From JAEXNA01 sp041676625 (GTDB taxonomy: Bacteria; Vulcanimicrobiota; Xenobia; Xenobiales; JADMJV01), in NCBI GenBank assembly GCA_041676625.1, contig JBAYRN010000003.1:38671-102670 (forward strand): a stretch of DNA of 64,000 bases. The letters run 5' to 3'. The notes beneath the pieces are model-generated. The model had not been told where the DNA came from. It saw only the letters and a program-made list of their open reading frames with translations, and did no database searches. Below, in pieces: positions 1 through 8,469 of this stretch. The first letter of the stretch is position 1. Each line of letters begins with the position of its first letter. A program made the position numbers and the translations under genes.

Positions 1-1344
1 ACCCTGGGTGTCGGGGAGCCGGGACGGGGGGAGTTGGCCGACTGGGAAGCCCGGGTCTGGTGCGGGCATCCCCTGCATCCTGGAGCCCGACTGCGCTCTG
101 GACTGACCGTGGAAGAGAACAAGAACTACGGGCCGGAATGGGAAGCGCGACTGCAACTACCCATGCTCAAGGTGCCCGCCGCCTGTTTGGCGGAAGTGGG
201 GTCTTTCACCCGACGTATTCTCTCTCTTTTTCCCTCCCTGGGTGAAGTGGACGAGGGGTGGGCCCTGGTGCCGGTGCATCCCTGGCAGGCCGAAAACGAC
301 TTGCCCACGCGCTTTGCCGATCGCTTCGAGTCCGGGGAGTTGCGTTTCAGCGGGCACACCATCCCGGCTCGCCCCACCATGAGTTTTCGTAGCGTGGTCC
401 TGGAGAGCGAAGTGGGGGGAGATTTTCATCTCAAGCTTCCGGTTGCGGTGCAGACGACGGGTGCTACCCGCACCGTATCGGTGGCGGCTACCCACAACGG
501 CCCTTTGATGAGTCGTTTTCTGAATCAGCTCTTCGCACACTCTGATATCATTCAGACCAGCCTCTTCGATCATCTCCACCTGATGGCGGAACCGGCATCT
601 TTTTATTTCCGAGACGACCAGTCGGACCGCAGTCGATTCTTGTCGGGCGTACTGAGGCGCGGACCGCGAGAAAAGAAGGGGGAGGGAGGCCGCTGGCTGT
701 TGCCCGCCGCTGCCCTCCTGGAGCCTCGGAAAAACGCCCTTTTTGTGAGGGCAGCTCAGTATTACGGTCTGACCCCCCGGGCACTTTTTACCCGCTACTG
801 CCGCTGCTTACTACCGGCCCAGGCGTTCTTGTGCGGAGAGCTGGGGATCGCCCTGGAGGCCCACCCTCAAAACATCGTGGTAGATTTTCGGGGAATGCGA
901 GGCTCGGCTCCGGACGTGCACTTCTGGTACCGGGACCTGGGTGGGATCCGGATGCACCCCGAGCGCCTGGGCGATGCTCTCAGACGGCGTGGCTGGAGAG
1001 AGTTGGAGGTTCCGAAGTTCTGGCCCGGCTCGGCTACTTCCACCAACTCGGTCCGAGATTTGAGTTCCAAATTTGTCTACTCATTGTTGCAAAACCATAT
1101 GGGTGAATTGATCCGAGCCATTTGCCGATCCGGTGAACCGGAAGACGACTACTGGAAAGTGGTTTACGACTTATTGGAAGAGCATCGCCCCCTGATGGGT
1201 CAGGATCTAGCTGAGCGGGTCTTCAGCCCCCAATGGGACCTCAAGGCGATGTGGACTATGCGTCTGGATTCCGCGATCACCGAGTACACCTTTTGTCCGG
1301 TGAAGAACCCACTTATACAGGGTCGGGACGAATGCCCCGCGTGA
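1..1344 (+). CDS. NIS siderophore synthetase, IucA/IucC family (5' end cut by window)
   Basis: This is an NRPS-independent siderophore synthetase, which adenylates a carboxylate such as citrate and condenses it with an amine or alcohol. The frame is open to base 1, so the N-terminus lies outside the window; 447 residues are visible against about 580 in complete members. The nucleotide-binding motif GHPLHPGARLRSG lies near residues 21-33, VPVHPWQ near 91, and the active-site pair EAHPQNIVVDF (about 286) and WYRDLGG (about 309) is intact. A second family member follows with a 13-base overlap, so the two were probably co-translated. Family assignment is firm; type A, B or C and the siderophore made cannot be told from sequence alone. 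Confidence 0.93.
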   Translation, partial: TLGVGEPGRGELADWEARVWCGHPLHPGARLRSGLTVEENKNYGPEWEARLQLPMLKVPAACLAEVGSFTRRILSLFPSLGEVDEGWALVPVHPWQAENDLPTRFADRFESGELRFSGHTIPARPTMSFRSVVLESEVGGDFHLKLPVAVQTTGATRTVSVAATHNGPLMSRFLNQLFAHSDIIQTSLFDHLHLMAEPASFYFRDDQSDRSRFLSGVLRRGPREKKGEGGRWLLPAAALLEPRKNALFVRAAQYYGLTPRALFTRYCRCLLPAQAFLCGELGIALEAHPQNIVVDFRGMRGSAPDVHFWYRDLGGIRMHPERLGDALRRRGWRELEVPKFWPGSATSTNSVRDLSSKFVYSLLQNHMGELIRAICRSGEPEDDYWKVVYDLLEEHRPLMGQDLAERVFSPQWDLKAMWTMRLDSAITEYTFCPVKNPLIQGRDECPA

Positions 1345-2975
1345 AGGATACACCGAGTCTGGAAGACTTCGAGGCGCTCGCTTCGGGGGTCGGAGAGTTT
1401 CAGCCTCGCAGCAACGACCGGACGGCCCGACTGGTCCTGCAGGCCATGCTCCGAGAAGGGATGCTGGCAAACTGCCTGCAGGAGTGGGACGGAAAGCTTC
1501 TCACCCTGCGCAGTCCGGACGTGGAATTGAGGGTGGCCGGTCGCTGGGCCGGGAACGGAGACCGGTTTTTCACTACTGCGGGTGCGCCGGATCTGGGCTT
1601 CTTTTTGGAGAAGTTGCGTCGACTGGCGGGTCTGGGAGAAACCCCGGCCTGGGCCGATTTCGTGGAGGAAGTAACGCAGGCCGCGCTGACCCAAGCGGTG
1701 GCCTATCAGAGAGCCGATATGCGTTCTGAGCCGAAGGAGTATCTCGACTTTGAAGCTTGGACGCCCGAAGGCCACAATCTGCACCCGGGAGCTAAGACCC
1801 GGGCCGGATTCGACGCGCTCGATCAGATGCGCTACGCCCCTGAGCTGGCGGATACCATCGAGCTTCCCTGGCTGGCGGTGAACAAAGAACTCCTACAGCG
1901 GGCCGGCGAAGTGGACCCGCTTTTTGAGCTGGATGACCAGGAATGGGCGGTTCCGGTGCATCCCTGGCAACTGGCCAGGGTCTTGCCCGACCTTTACGGC
2001 TCGGAAATGGCAAAGGGCCTGATGCGGCCACTGGACCGGGAGCCTGTGGTGTGCCGGCTTTGCACCAGCCTGCGTACGGTGGTTCCCCTGGACCAGAGTC
2101 TTCCCACGCTAAAGACTTCGGTGGGCAGTCTGATGACCTCCACCGAACGCTCCATGAGTCGTTTCACGGTCTTGCAGGGTCCGGTCTACTCGGAGTATCT
2201 GCGGCAGATTTTTGAACGGGAAAATTTCGGAGAAAGCGTACTGGCTCTGGATGAGTTCGGTGGATTTTGCTGGCGAGAGGACCAGGATGAGCGCCGGGCT
2301 CGAAACCTCTCTTTGTTGTTTCGACAAAGAGCACCCAGGGTGGAGCGGGGAGTGGCGGTTCCAAGTTCTACCCTGACCCAGCCGGTGTGGCGGGACCCCT
2401 CGCGTACTTATTTCCATCACCTCTTTGGTCAGGGCCTGGGTCCGCTCCACAATTTTGATCGATACCTGGAACTGATGGTCCCCTTTCACCTGGAGTTGTA
2501 TCTGCGCCACGGATTGGCTCTGGAAGCGCATCTACAAAACTGTGTGGTGGTCTGGGACGAGCAGGGACCCGAGAGACTGTGGGTCCGGGACTGGGGCGGC
2601 TTGCGGGCCGACGCGGAGAAACTCCAGCGATTGGCCCCGGACGTGCTGGCTCGGCTGGACGAGCGCTCGGTCTCTCTCTCCACGGCAGTCGCCGCCGAAC
2701 GGAAGCTGATCGCCTGTCTGTACTGCAACCACCTGACCGAAGTGGTGGCCGGAGTTTCTCTGGCCTTTGACCTACCGGAAGAGGAATTGTGGGCCAGGGT
2801 GGGCCGGATCTCGGCCCGGGTCTTCAGAGACAACTCCGGGTCAGAATTGGAAGAGCAAGTTCTACGGCAGCCGTGGCCGGTCAAGTGCTTGCTCAAGATG
2901 CGGATAACGCCAAAGAGCTCCGGAGACCTCTATTGGATGAAAGAAAACCCTCTGAAGAGCCACCTCAGCGCATAG
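1332..2975 (+). CDS. NIS siderophore synthetase, IucA/IucC family (second copy)
   Basis: This is a second, complete IucA/IucC-type synthetase of 547 residues. Signature motifs are HNLHPGAKTRAGF near residue 147, VPVHPWQ near 207, EAHLQNCVVVW near 398 and WVRDWGG near 417. The ATG at 1332 lies 13 bases inside the end of the upstream synthetase. The same frame stays open upstream to 1233, but that would overlap the first gene by over 100 bases, so 1332 is preferred. Two tandem synthetases usually act in sequence on one citrate- or dicarboxylate-based siderophore. No transporter or amine-modifying gene follows, so the rest of the locus, if any, lies upstream of the window. Confidence 0.93.
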   Translation: MPRVKDTPSLEDFEALASGVGEFQPRSNDRTARLVLQAMLREGMLANCLQEWDGKLLTLRSPDVELRVAGRWAGNGDRFFTTAGAPDLGFFLEKLRRLAGLGETPAWADFVEEVTQAALTQAVAYQRADMRSEPKEYLDFEAWTPEGHNLHPGAKTRAGFDALDQMRYAPELADTIELPWLAVNKELLQRAGEVDPLFELDDQEWAVPVHPWQLARVLPDLYGSEMAKGLMRPLDREPVVCRLCTSLRTVVPLDQSLPTLKTSVGSLMTSTERSMSRFTVLQGPVYSEYLRQIFERENFGESVLALDEFGGFCWREDQDERRARNLSLLFRQRAPRVERGVAVPSSTLTQPVWRDPSRTYFHHLFGQGLGPLHNFDRYLELMVPFHLELYLRHGLALEAHLQNCVVVWDEQGPERLWVRDWGGLRADAEKLQRLAPDVLARLDERSVSLSTAVAAERKLIACLYCNHLTEVVAGVSLAFDLPEEELWARVGRISARVFRDNSGSELEEQVLRQPWPVKCLLKMRITPKSSGDLYWMKENPLKSHLSA

Positions 2976-3030
2976 TCACGATTTTCTCTGGAGTGAGGAA
3001 CAAAGTCTAGCGTGTGGAAGTTTATTCAAT

Positions 3031-4884
3031 ATGTGGGCCCGATTTCTTTCTGTGCTGTCTCTGCTTTGGCTGGCGGCGGCGATCTATAAAGGGCCGGTTG
3101 CGTGGGCGGCACCTCTCGAGGATCCCGCGCCCGTGCCTACCCGGGTGGAGATCGGTTCGGCTCCGGTGGGGGTCTTATACAGTCCGGCCACCAGCCGCTC
3201 TCTGGGTTGGCGGTGGGAATGGGAGTGGAGTGGTTGCGCGAATGCTCTGAAAGCTCTGGGGGTGGAGTACGAGGTACTCTCTCCGGAGCAATTAGGAGAA
3301 TGGAACGGCCAGGTTCTGATTTTGGCCAATACCCGCAACATGAGCCAAGAGTCTCTACAGACCATACGTTCTAAAGAGATCAAGATTCTCGCGACCTATA
3401 TGGCGTCCTACCGCTCCGAATCCAACACCCCGTGGGAGGGTAACAACTTCGCCCTGGGGGATCGATTAGGGGTGAGATTTCAGTCCTGGATCGGCTTCGG
3501 AGAACGGGCTCGCTCTCTTAAGGTGGATCAGCGAGAAATTCCGCTGGGTCGAGGACAAGCCATGCTGGTGGAGTCGCTGGAGGGGGCCAGGATTTTGGGC
3601 CAGTGGCCTGGTGGAGAGGCTGCCATCGTGGAGGGGCCCGGGGGGATCTACGTTGGTGAAGACCTCTTCTGTCCCGAGAATAGTGACAGCAAGCCGGTCC
3701 TTGAAGAACTCGCCAGGCTGCTCAACCGGCTTCAACCTGGCCTGGCCCGCATGCCCACCCGAATGAGCCTCTCCAAGCTTCCGGATCCGCCCGCTTCCAG
3801 ATTGGCCAAGAGCGGTCGAACGGTACGGGTAGGCTTGGAGCGACTGCAACGAGAGGCCGTGCTCCGGGCACCTGAACGACTCGTGGTCAACGGCTCTGAT
3901 AAACTTAAGTTCCATCGCTGGCTGCCCGGAACGAGCGTGGAAGTGAGTGGAGAGCCCTACCTGGAGGTTCTGCGGCTACAAAAAAATGGTACCTACCAGT
4001 GGCGGGCTTATCGAGGCACCCTCAACATTGCCGAAGACGGTACCTTACTCAATATCCTCGATTTTGAGGAGTACCTGGCCGGGGTGGTTCCGGGCGAGGT
4101 TCCGGCGTACTACCCTGAAGAGTCTTTGAAGGCCATGGCTGTGGTGGCTCGGACCTACGGGTTGTCTCATCTGGGCCGCCACCAGGGGTACGATGTTTGC
4201 GATACCGTCCACTGCCAGGTTTATAATGGTTTAGGACAGGAAGCCGCTCCCACCAGTCAAGCAGTGGCCGCCACCGCCGGTGAGATATTGAGCTTTGAAG
4301 GGCAGCCGGCCAAGGCTTTCTTTCATGCCGTTTGCGGGGGTCACACCGCGGCTTCCACGGAAGCCTGGCCGAACGGGGCAGAGGCTCCACCGTACCTCAC
4401 TGGAATCGATGATGAACTGTATTGCTCCGAGTCGGGGCGTTACCGCTGGCAAGAAGAATACAGCGCCAGGGAGCTTACCGAGAAGATGAGAGCCGCGCTC
4501 AAGTTAAGCAAGCCTGATGAATTCGTGGGCTTATCCTCTTTCAGCGAGCTGCGAGTGTCCGAACGAAGCCGTAGTGGGCGGGTCAAGGCCCTGGAGATCA
4601 TCTCTCCAGAAGCCACTTATAGGGTAGAGGGCGACTCCATCCGCTGGCTGTTCAGCGGGGGCAAGATCGGCACCGCCGGTCTTCAAAGTACCTTCTTTGA
4701 GCTTGAACGATCCGGGGACCGCTACCTGTTCAAGGGCGGCGGATGGGGTCACGGGGTAGGGCTCTGTCAGCAAGGCTCCGCCGGCCGAGCGAAAGCGGGC
4801 CAAACGTACGACGCCATCCTATCTCACTACTATCCCCATACAGCACTCCTGTCCGGAGTTACCACCACGCAGGCGAGGCGATAA
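3031..4884 (+). CDS. exported SpoIID/LytB-domain protein with extra N-terminal alpha/beta domain
   Basis: This is a 617-residue protein with an N-terminal hydrophobic signal (residues 1-26, ending AWAA). The SpoIID-type segment spans about 320-430 and includes GVVPGEVPAYYPEESLKAMA, where SpoIID lytic transglycosylases carry the catalytic Glu, followed by ARTY. The C-terminal GGGWGHGVGLCQQGS block (about 570-585) is also typical. Known SpoIID proteins cleave denuded peptidoglycan glycan strands, so I infer a cell-wall hydrolase in the periplasm. Residues 60-250 form a separate domain (VLILANTRN, then an E/D-rich end) resembling class I amidotransferase-like folds; this is inference. The gene converges on the next one with a 26-base overlap of the 3' ends. 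Confidence 0.85.
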   Translation: MWARFLSVLSLLWLAAAIYKGPVAWAAPLEDPAPVPTRVEIGSAPVGVLYSPATSRSLGWRWEWEWSGCANALKALGVEYEVLSPEQLGEWNGQVLILANTRNMSQESLQTIRSKEIKILATYMASYRSESNTPWEGNNFALGDRLGVRFQSWIGFGERARSLKVDQREIPLGRGQAMLVESLEGARILGQWPGGEAAIVEGPGGIYVGEDLFCPENSDSKPVLEELARLLNRLQPGLARMPTRMSLSKLPDPPASRLAKSGRTVRVGLERLQREAVLRAPERLVVNGSDKLKFHRWLPGTSVEVSGEPYLEVLRLQKNGTYQWRAYRGTLNIAEDGTLLNILDFEEYLAGVVPGEVPAYYPEESLKAMAVVARTYGLSHLGRHQGYDVCDTVHCQVYNGLGQEAAPTSQAVAATAGEILSFEGQPAKAFFHAVCGGHTAASTEAWPNGAEAPPYLTGIDDELYCSESGRYRWQEEYSARELTEKMRAALKLSKPDEFVGLSSFSELRVSERSRSGRVKALEIISPEATYRVEGDSIRWLFSGGKIGTAGLQSTFFELERSGDRYLFKGGGWGHGVGLCQQGSAGRAKAGQTYDAILSHYYPHTALLSGVTTTQARR

Positions 4885-5221
4885 AGAAACTGGCGAGCCA
4901 GTTGACGATGGCCAGAACGACGGCCCCAAGGAAGCCCGGTAACAGCCCGTCCACCTCGAACCCTGGGGCAAAATTACCCGCCAGCCAGAAGCAGAAGGAA
5001 AGCACGACCAGGTAAAAGAGCCCCAGTGTGACCAGTAGAAACGGTAAACTGAAAAACAGCACCACGGGTTTGATCAAAAAAGCCACAAACCCGATGGCCA
5101 GGGCGCCCCACATCGCGCCCGCGAAGCTCTTGATCCGCACTCCCGGAACCAGAGCGGCGGTTACGCCCAATGCCAGTGCGTTTAGCACCCAGGTGAGCAG
5201 GAACGATAGTAGTGTAGTCAT
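4859..5221 (-). CDS. phage holin family (four-helix) membrane protein
   Basis: This is a small, strongly hydrophobic protein of 120 residues with about four predicted transmembrane segments. It resembles the widespread bacterial phage-holin-family-4 proteins (pattern LNALALGVTAALVPG near the N-terminus and KPVVLFFSLPFLLVTLGLF in the middle). These are common chromosomal genes and rarely signal a prophage; their function is not established. The start is the ATG preceded by AGGAGG with five-base spacing. A longer frame to 5257 exists but lacks such a ribosome-binding site. The 3' end overlaps the convergent SpoIID-like gene. Confidence 0.8.
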   Translation of the reverse strand: MTTLLSFLLTWVLNALALGVTAALVPGVRIKSFAGAMWGALAIGFVAFLIKPVVLFFSLPFLLVTLGLFYLVVLSFCFWLAGNFAPGFEVDGLLPGFLGAVVLAIVNWLASFFIASPAWW

Positions 5222-5370
5222 GGAGACCTCCTGTGTTTTCTGAGGCCAGTCTGCCATCCACTCCTTTGGGAGAGTAGCCCTTCAAGGTTGGAAGGGGGCT
5301 ATACTTTGGTATGTTCATAAGCCCACCGGGCACCCAACCTCCAAAGGACAACAAGGATCCGCACTCTCGC

Positions 5371-6057
5371 TTACCGGTCTCGGATCACCTGCTGCTGAGT
5401 TTGCCGCATCTTGACGATGGTCCTGGGCGGTATGTAGCCGCTGAGGTTGGAGAGGGGATAGGCCAGGGAGTCTCTCCCCATAAGGGTGCCCGGGTTGGTC
5501 ACCGTGTTGCAACCCACGGAAGCGTTGTTTCCTAAGATCGCTCCAAATTTTCGAATCCCACTATCGTAGTTCTCACCGGAGATTCGCAGGATCAGGTTGT
5601 CCTTCCCCATGTCCACCCGCACGTTGGCAAACTTGGTGCCGGCTCCAAGATTGACTTCGCGACCCAAAATGGAGTCGCCCACGTAGGCGAAGTGGGCGGC
5701 TTTGGCCCCAGGCAACAGAACGGAGTGCTTGACCTCGGTGTCGTGCCCCACCACCGCTCCGGACCCCACATAGACGTCACCCCGGATGTAGGCCCCGAAG
5801 CGCACTTCTGCTCCTGCGCCGATAAAACAGGGACCTTGGATGTAGGTATTTTCCTCCACCAGGGCTCCTTCCTCGATGTGGACTTCACCTTTGATCACCA
5901 CCGAAGCCGGCAGTCCTTCGGGGATCTTGGGGCCCTTTTCTTTCAGGAGTTCCTTCATGCGCGATTTGAGATGGACCAGCGCTTGCCACGGAAAGTCGCA
6001 GCCCTGGAAGAAAAAAGACTCCGGTTGGGAGTCAAGGTCGAAGAAATCGTTGATCAT
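5371..6057 (-). CDS. left-handed beta-helix acyltransferase (GlmU C-terminal-like)
   Basis: This is a 228-residue protein built largely of hexapeptide repeats (about residues 50-215, for example VVIKGEVHIEEGALVEEN and IGAGAEVRFGAYIRGDV). It ends with features seen in GlmU-type nucleotidyltransferase/acetyltransferases: GTKFANVRVD, RKFGAILGNNASVGCNTVTNPG, and IPPRTIV. No nucleotidyltransferase domain is present, so it is probably a stand-alone acetyl- or acyltransferase on a sugar or sugar nucleotide. Its ATG overlaps the ribH stop as ATGA, making it the last gene of the riboflavin operon, although no known step of that pathway needs it. The substrate is unknown. Confidence 0.8.
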   Translation of the reverse strand: MINDFFDLDSQPESFFFQGCDFPWQALVHLKSRMKELLKEKGPKIPEGLPASVVIKGEVHIEEGALVEENTYIQGPCFIGAGAEVRFGAYIRGDVYVGSGAVVGHDTEVKHSVLLPGAKAAHFAYVGDSILGREVNLGAGTKFANVRVDMGKDNLILRISGENYDSGIRKFGAILGNNASVGCNTVTNPGTLMGRDSLAYPLSNLSGYIPPRTIVKMRQTQQQVIRDR

Positions 6058-6518
6058 AGTTGAGCGCAGAGCTCCACCATTTCGATCAGGGAAGCCGCTG
6101 CTTCCCCTCCTTTGTTGCCCGCTTTGCTGCCGGCGCGCTCGACCGCCTGATCGAGATTCTCTACAGTGATCACGCCATAAGTGACCGGTAGGCCGGTATC
6201 CAGACTCAGCTTACCCAGTCCCTTGGTCACCTCGGACGAGATGTAGTCAAAGTGGGGCGTGGCCCCGCGAATCAAGCATCCCAGGGCTACCACACCATCC
6301 ACGTTGCCGGACTGTAGAAGCTTTTGTACCGCCAGGGGGATCTCCCAGGCACCCGGCACCCTCACCACCTGGATGTTCTTTTCGTCGGCCCCGTGGCGAA
6401 CCAGAGTATCGATAGCACCGCCCAGCAATTTTTCGGTAAAAAAGTCGTTCCAACGACTGACCACCACCCCGTAGCGACGACCTTTGCCACAAACGAGCTT
6501 TCCGCAGATCTCTTTCAC
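6054..6518 (-). CDS. ribH: 6,7-dimethyl-8-ribityllumazine synthase
   Basis: This enzyme condenses 5-amino-6-ribitylamino-uracil with 3,4-dihydroxy-2-butanone 4-phosphate, the penultimate step of riboflavin synthesis. The 154-residue length is normal. Family motifs are VVVSRWNDFF at the N-terminus, VPGAWEIP near residue 55, ALGCLIRGATPHFDYI near 78, and GSKAGNKG near 130. It starts with GTG overlapping the ribBA stop (GTGA), with a strong GAGGAGG ribosome-binding site inside the end of ribBA, so translation is coupled. It sits third in the ribE-ribBA-ribH-acyltransferase operon. Confidence 0.97.
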   Translation of the reverse strand: MKEICGKLVCGKGRRYGVVVSRWNDFFTEKLLGGAIDTLVRHGADEKNIQVVRVPGAWEIPLAVQKLLQSGNVDGVVALGCLIRGATPHFDYISSEVTKGLGKLSLDTGLPVTYGVITVENLDQAVERAGSKAGNKGGEAAASLIEMVELCAQL

Positions 6519-7750
6519 TTTTGAACCTCCTCAGGCACGACATTGGTGGGAAAGATGTGTCCCATCTTGCCCCTCTTGGTTTGCAGATACTTCAGGTTGT
6601 GCTCGTTGGGCTCCACCTGAATCGGCACCCATTCCACGATCTCGATGTTGTAGCCATCGATCCCTCGAACCTTGGCCGGATTGTTGGTCATAAATCGGAT
6701 CTTCTCCAGCCCCAGGTCGCTCATGATCTGGGCCCCGATGCCGTAGTCCCGCAAGTCTGGCTTGAAGCCCAGCCTTTGATTGGCCTCTACCGTATCGAGT
6801 CCGGCTTCCTGCAACTGGTAGGCCCGCATCTTGGCCACCAGACCGATGCCTCTGCCCTCTTGCTCCAGATAGATGAGAGCGCCCCGGCCTTCTTGAGAGA
6901 TGGCCTGCATCGCCGACTGGAGTTGGTCGCCGCAATCACAGCGCAGGGAGCTTAAGAGATCCCCCGTCACGCAGGAGGAGTGGACCCGGACCAGCGGGGG
7001 CTCTTCCCCCTCCAGGTCGCCCCAAACCAGTGCGATGGCCGGCTGCTTCCAGATCTCGGAAGTATAGGCGTGGACGGTCACCTCGCCGTACTCCCTGGTG
7101 GGCAGTCTGGTGGTGGCGATCCGCTCGATGAGACGCTCGGTTTTGCGGCGGTAGGCGATCAGGTCGGCGATGGTGATCACCTTGAATCCAAGCTTTGCGG
7201 CGATCTGAAACAGCTCCGGGGTGCGAGCCATGGTTCCGTCGTCGTTCATGACTTCGGCCAACACCCCCATGGGTTGCAGGCCGGCCAGTCGGCAGAGATC
7301 CACCGAGGCTTCGGTATGGCCGGCTCGGCGCAGCACTCCTCCAGGAGCGGCCCGCAGCGGTACGATGTGGCCCGGCTTGGTGAAGTCGTCGCCATCGGCT
7401 TCGGGATCGGCGAGTTTCCGGACCGTGGTGGCACGATCTTCGGCGGAGACCCCGGTGGTGGTGCCTTGCTTGGCATCCACGGTTACGGTCATGGCCGTGC
7501 CCAGCCGAGAACTGTTGGCCTCCACCATCATAGGGATGTTCAGGCGCTCGAGCCGCTCCGGTGTGGTGGGGGCACAGACAAAGCCTGATCCGTACTTGAT
7601 CATGACGTTCATGGTTTCGGGAGTACAGAGTTCGGCGGCGCAGATAAAGTCGCCCTCGTTCTCCCGATCCTCGTCGTCGATCACGATGATGATCTTGCCT
7701 TCGCTGAAATCCTTCAGGGCTTCTCGAATTGTGGATAGCTTTTCACTCAA
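6515..7750 (-). CDS. ribBA: bifunctional 3,4-dihydroxy-2-butanone-4-phosphate synthase / GTP cyclohydrolase II
   Basis: The N-terminal half (about residues 1-200) is DHBP synthase: DDEDRENEGDF near residue 30 and a conserved GHIVPLRA-RRAGHTEASVDL block near 130-155. The C-terminal half is GTP cyclohydrolase II, with the zinc Cys ligands in SCVTGD and RCDCGDQL and the YLEQEGRGIGL motif. Together they open both branches of riboflavin synthesis from ribulose 5-phosphate and GTP. The reading frame extends to 7813, but the TTG at 7750 overlaps the ribE stop as TTGA, fits the coupling style of this genome, and gives a standard 411-residue protein. No ribD is present in the window. Confidence 0.95.
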   Translation of the reverse strand: MSEKLSTIREALKDFSEGKIIIVIDDEDRENEGDFICAAELCTPETMNVMIKYGSGFVCAPTTPERLERLNIPMMVEANSSRLGTAMTVTVDAKQGTTTGVSAEDRATTVRKLADPEADGDDFTKPGHIVPLRAAPGGVLRRAGHTEASVDLCRLAGLQPMGVLAEVMNDDGTMARTPELFQIAAKLGFKVITIADLIAYRRKTERLIERIATTRLPTREYGEVTVHAYTSEIWKQPAIALVWGDLEGEEPPLVRVHSSCVTGDLLSSLRCDCGDQLQSAMQAISQEGRGALIYLEQEGRGIGLVAKMRAYQLQEAGLDTVEANQRLGFKPDLRDYGIGAQIMSDLGLEKIRFMTNNPAKVRGIDGYNIEIVEWVPIQVEPNEHNLKYLQTKRGKMGHIFPTNVVPEEVQK

Positions 7751-8394
7751 GATAGAAAGCCTGCTTCCCGTAGATTCTTCATGCTTACACTCCCCCCCCG
7801 ACCGGCCCGGCAAACCATGCGGGCCACGTATTTGGCCAGGATGTCGGTTTCCAGATTGACCGGTGCGCCGGGGCCTAGCTGAGAAAGATTCGTGGCGGTC
7901 TCGGTGTGGGGCACGATCCAGACGGAGAAGGCATCATCCCAGACTTCCACCACGGTCAGGGAGACCCCGTTCACGGCGATGGAGCCTTTGACTGCCACCA
8001 GGCTCATGATCTCAGTATCGGTGGAAAATTTGTAGACCACCCCGTTGCCCTCCCGGCAGCGAGAACGGAAGTTACCCGGTCCGTCGATGTGGCCGGTCAC
8101 GTAGTGTCCACCGACTCGGCTGCCCACCGCCAGGGCGCGTTCCAGGTTGAGCGGCGCACTCGGCTTCAGTTCGGGAAGGGTGGTGCGCTGGAGGGTCTCC
8201 GCCACGGCGTCGAACTCCACCCAGCCGGTGCCCCAGGCCACGGCGGTCAGGCAGGTTCCATCGACGGCGATGGAATCTCCCAGTTGCAGGTCGACCAGAA
8301 CCTTGTCCGCCCGGACCCGGATGCGCGCCCCGCCTCCGTCTCCCGGACAAACTCGCTCCAATCGGCCGACCTCTTCCACAAGTCCCGTAAACAC
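7747..8394 (-). CDS. ribE: riboflavin synthase, alpha subunit type
   Basis: This enzyme dismutates two 6,7-dimethyl-8-ribityllumazine molecules into riboflavin and the pyrimidine precursor. The 215-residue protein shows the duplicated lumazine-binding fold: it begins MFTGLVEEVG, has GDSIAVDGTCLT in repeat one and KGSIAVNGVSLTV in repeat two, and GGHYVTGHID between them. It is first in the riboflavin operon. Only 75 bases separate it from the divergent lnt start, which is too short for a complete FMN riboswitch, and I see no conserved RFN element there. Confidence 0.97.
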   Translation of the reverse strand: MFTGLVEEVGRLERVCPGDGGGARIRVRADKVLVDLQLGDSIAVDGTCLTAVAWGTGWVEFDAVAETLQRTTLPELKPSAPLNLERALAVGSRVGGHYVTGHIDGPGNFRSRCREGNGVVYKFSTDTEIMSLVAVKGSIAVNGVSLTVVEVWDDAFSVWIVPHTETATNLSQLGPGAPVNLETDILAKYVARMVCRAGRGGSVSMKNLREAGFLS

Positions 8395-8469
8395 GCGGGC
8401 TCTTTCCCAGCGGAATCCAGAATCACCTGCCCGGTAGGCGTTCGGGTGGCAAGCGGCGCAAGAGGCCGG

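Noticed and set aside
4859..5221. Prophage signal from the holin-like gene
   Set aside because: This family is common on chromosomes; no phage structural, integrase or lysis genes surround it.
8395..8469. Possible FMN riboswitch before the riboflavin operon
   Set aside because: The 75-base gap is too short for a complete aptamer and no conserved RFN motif is present.
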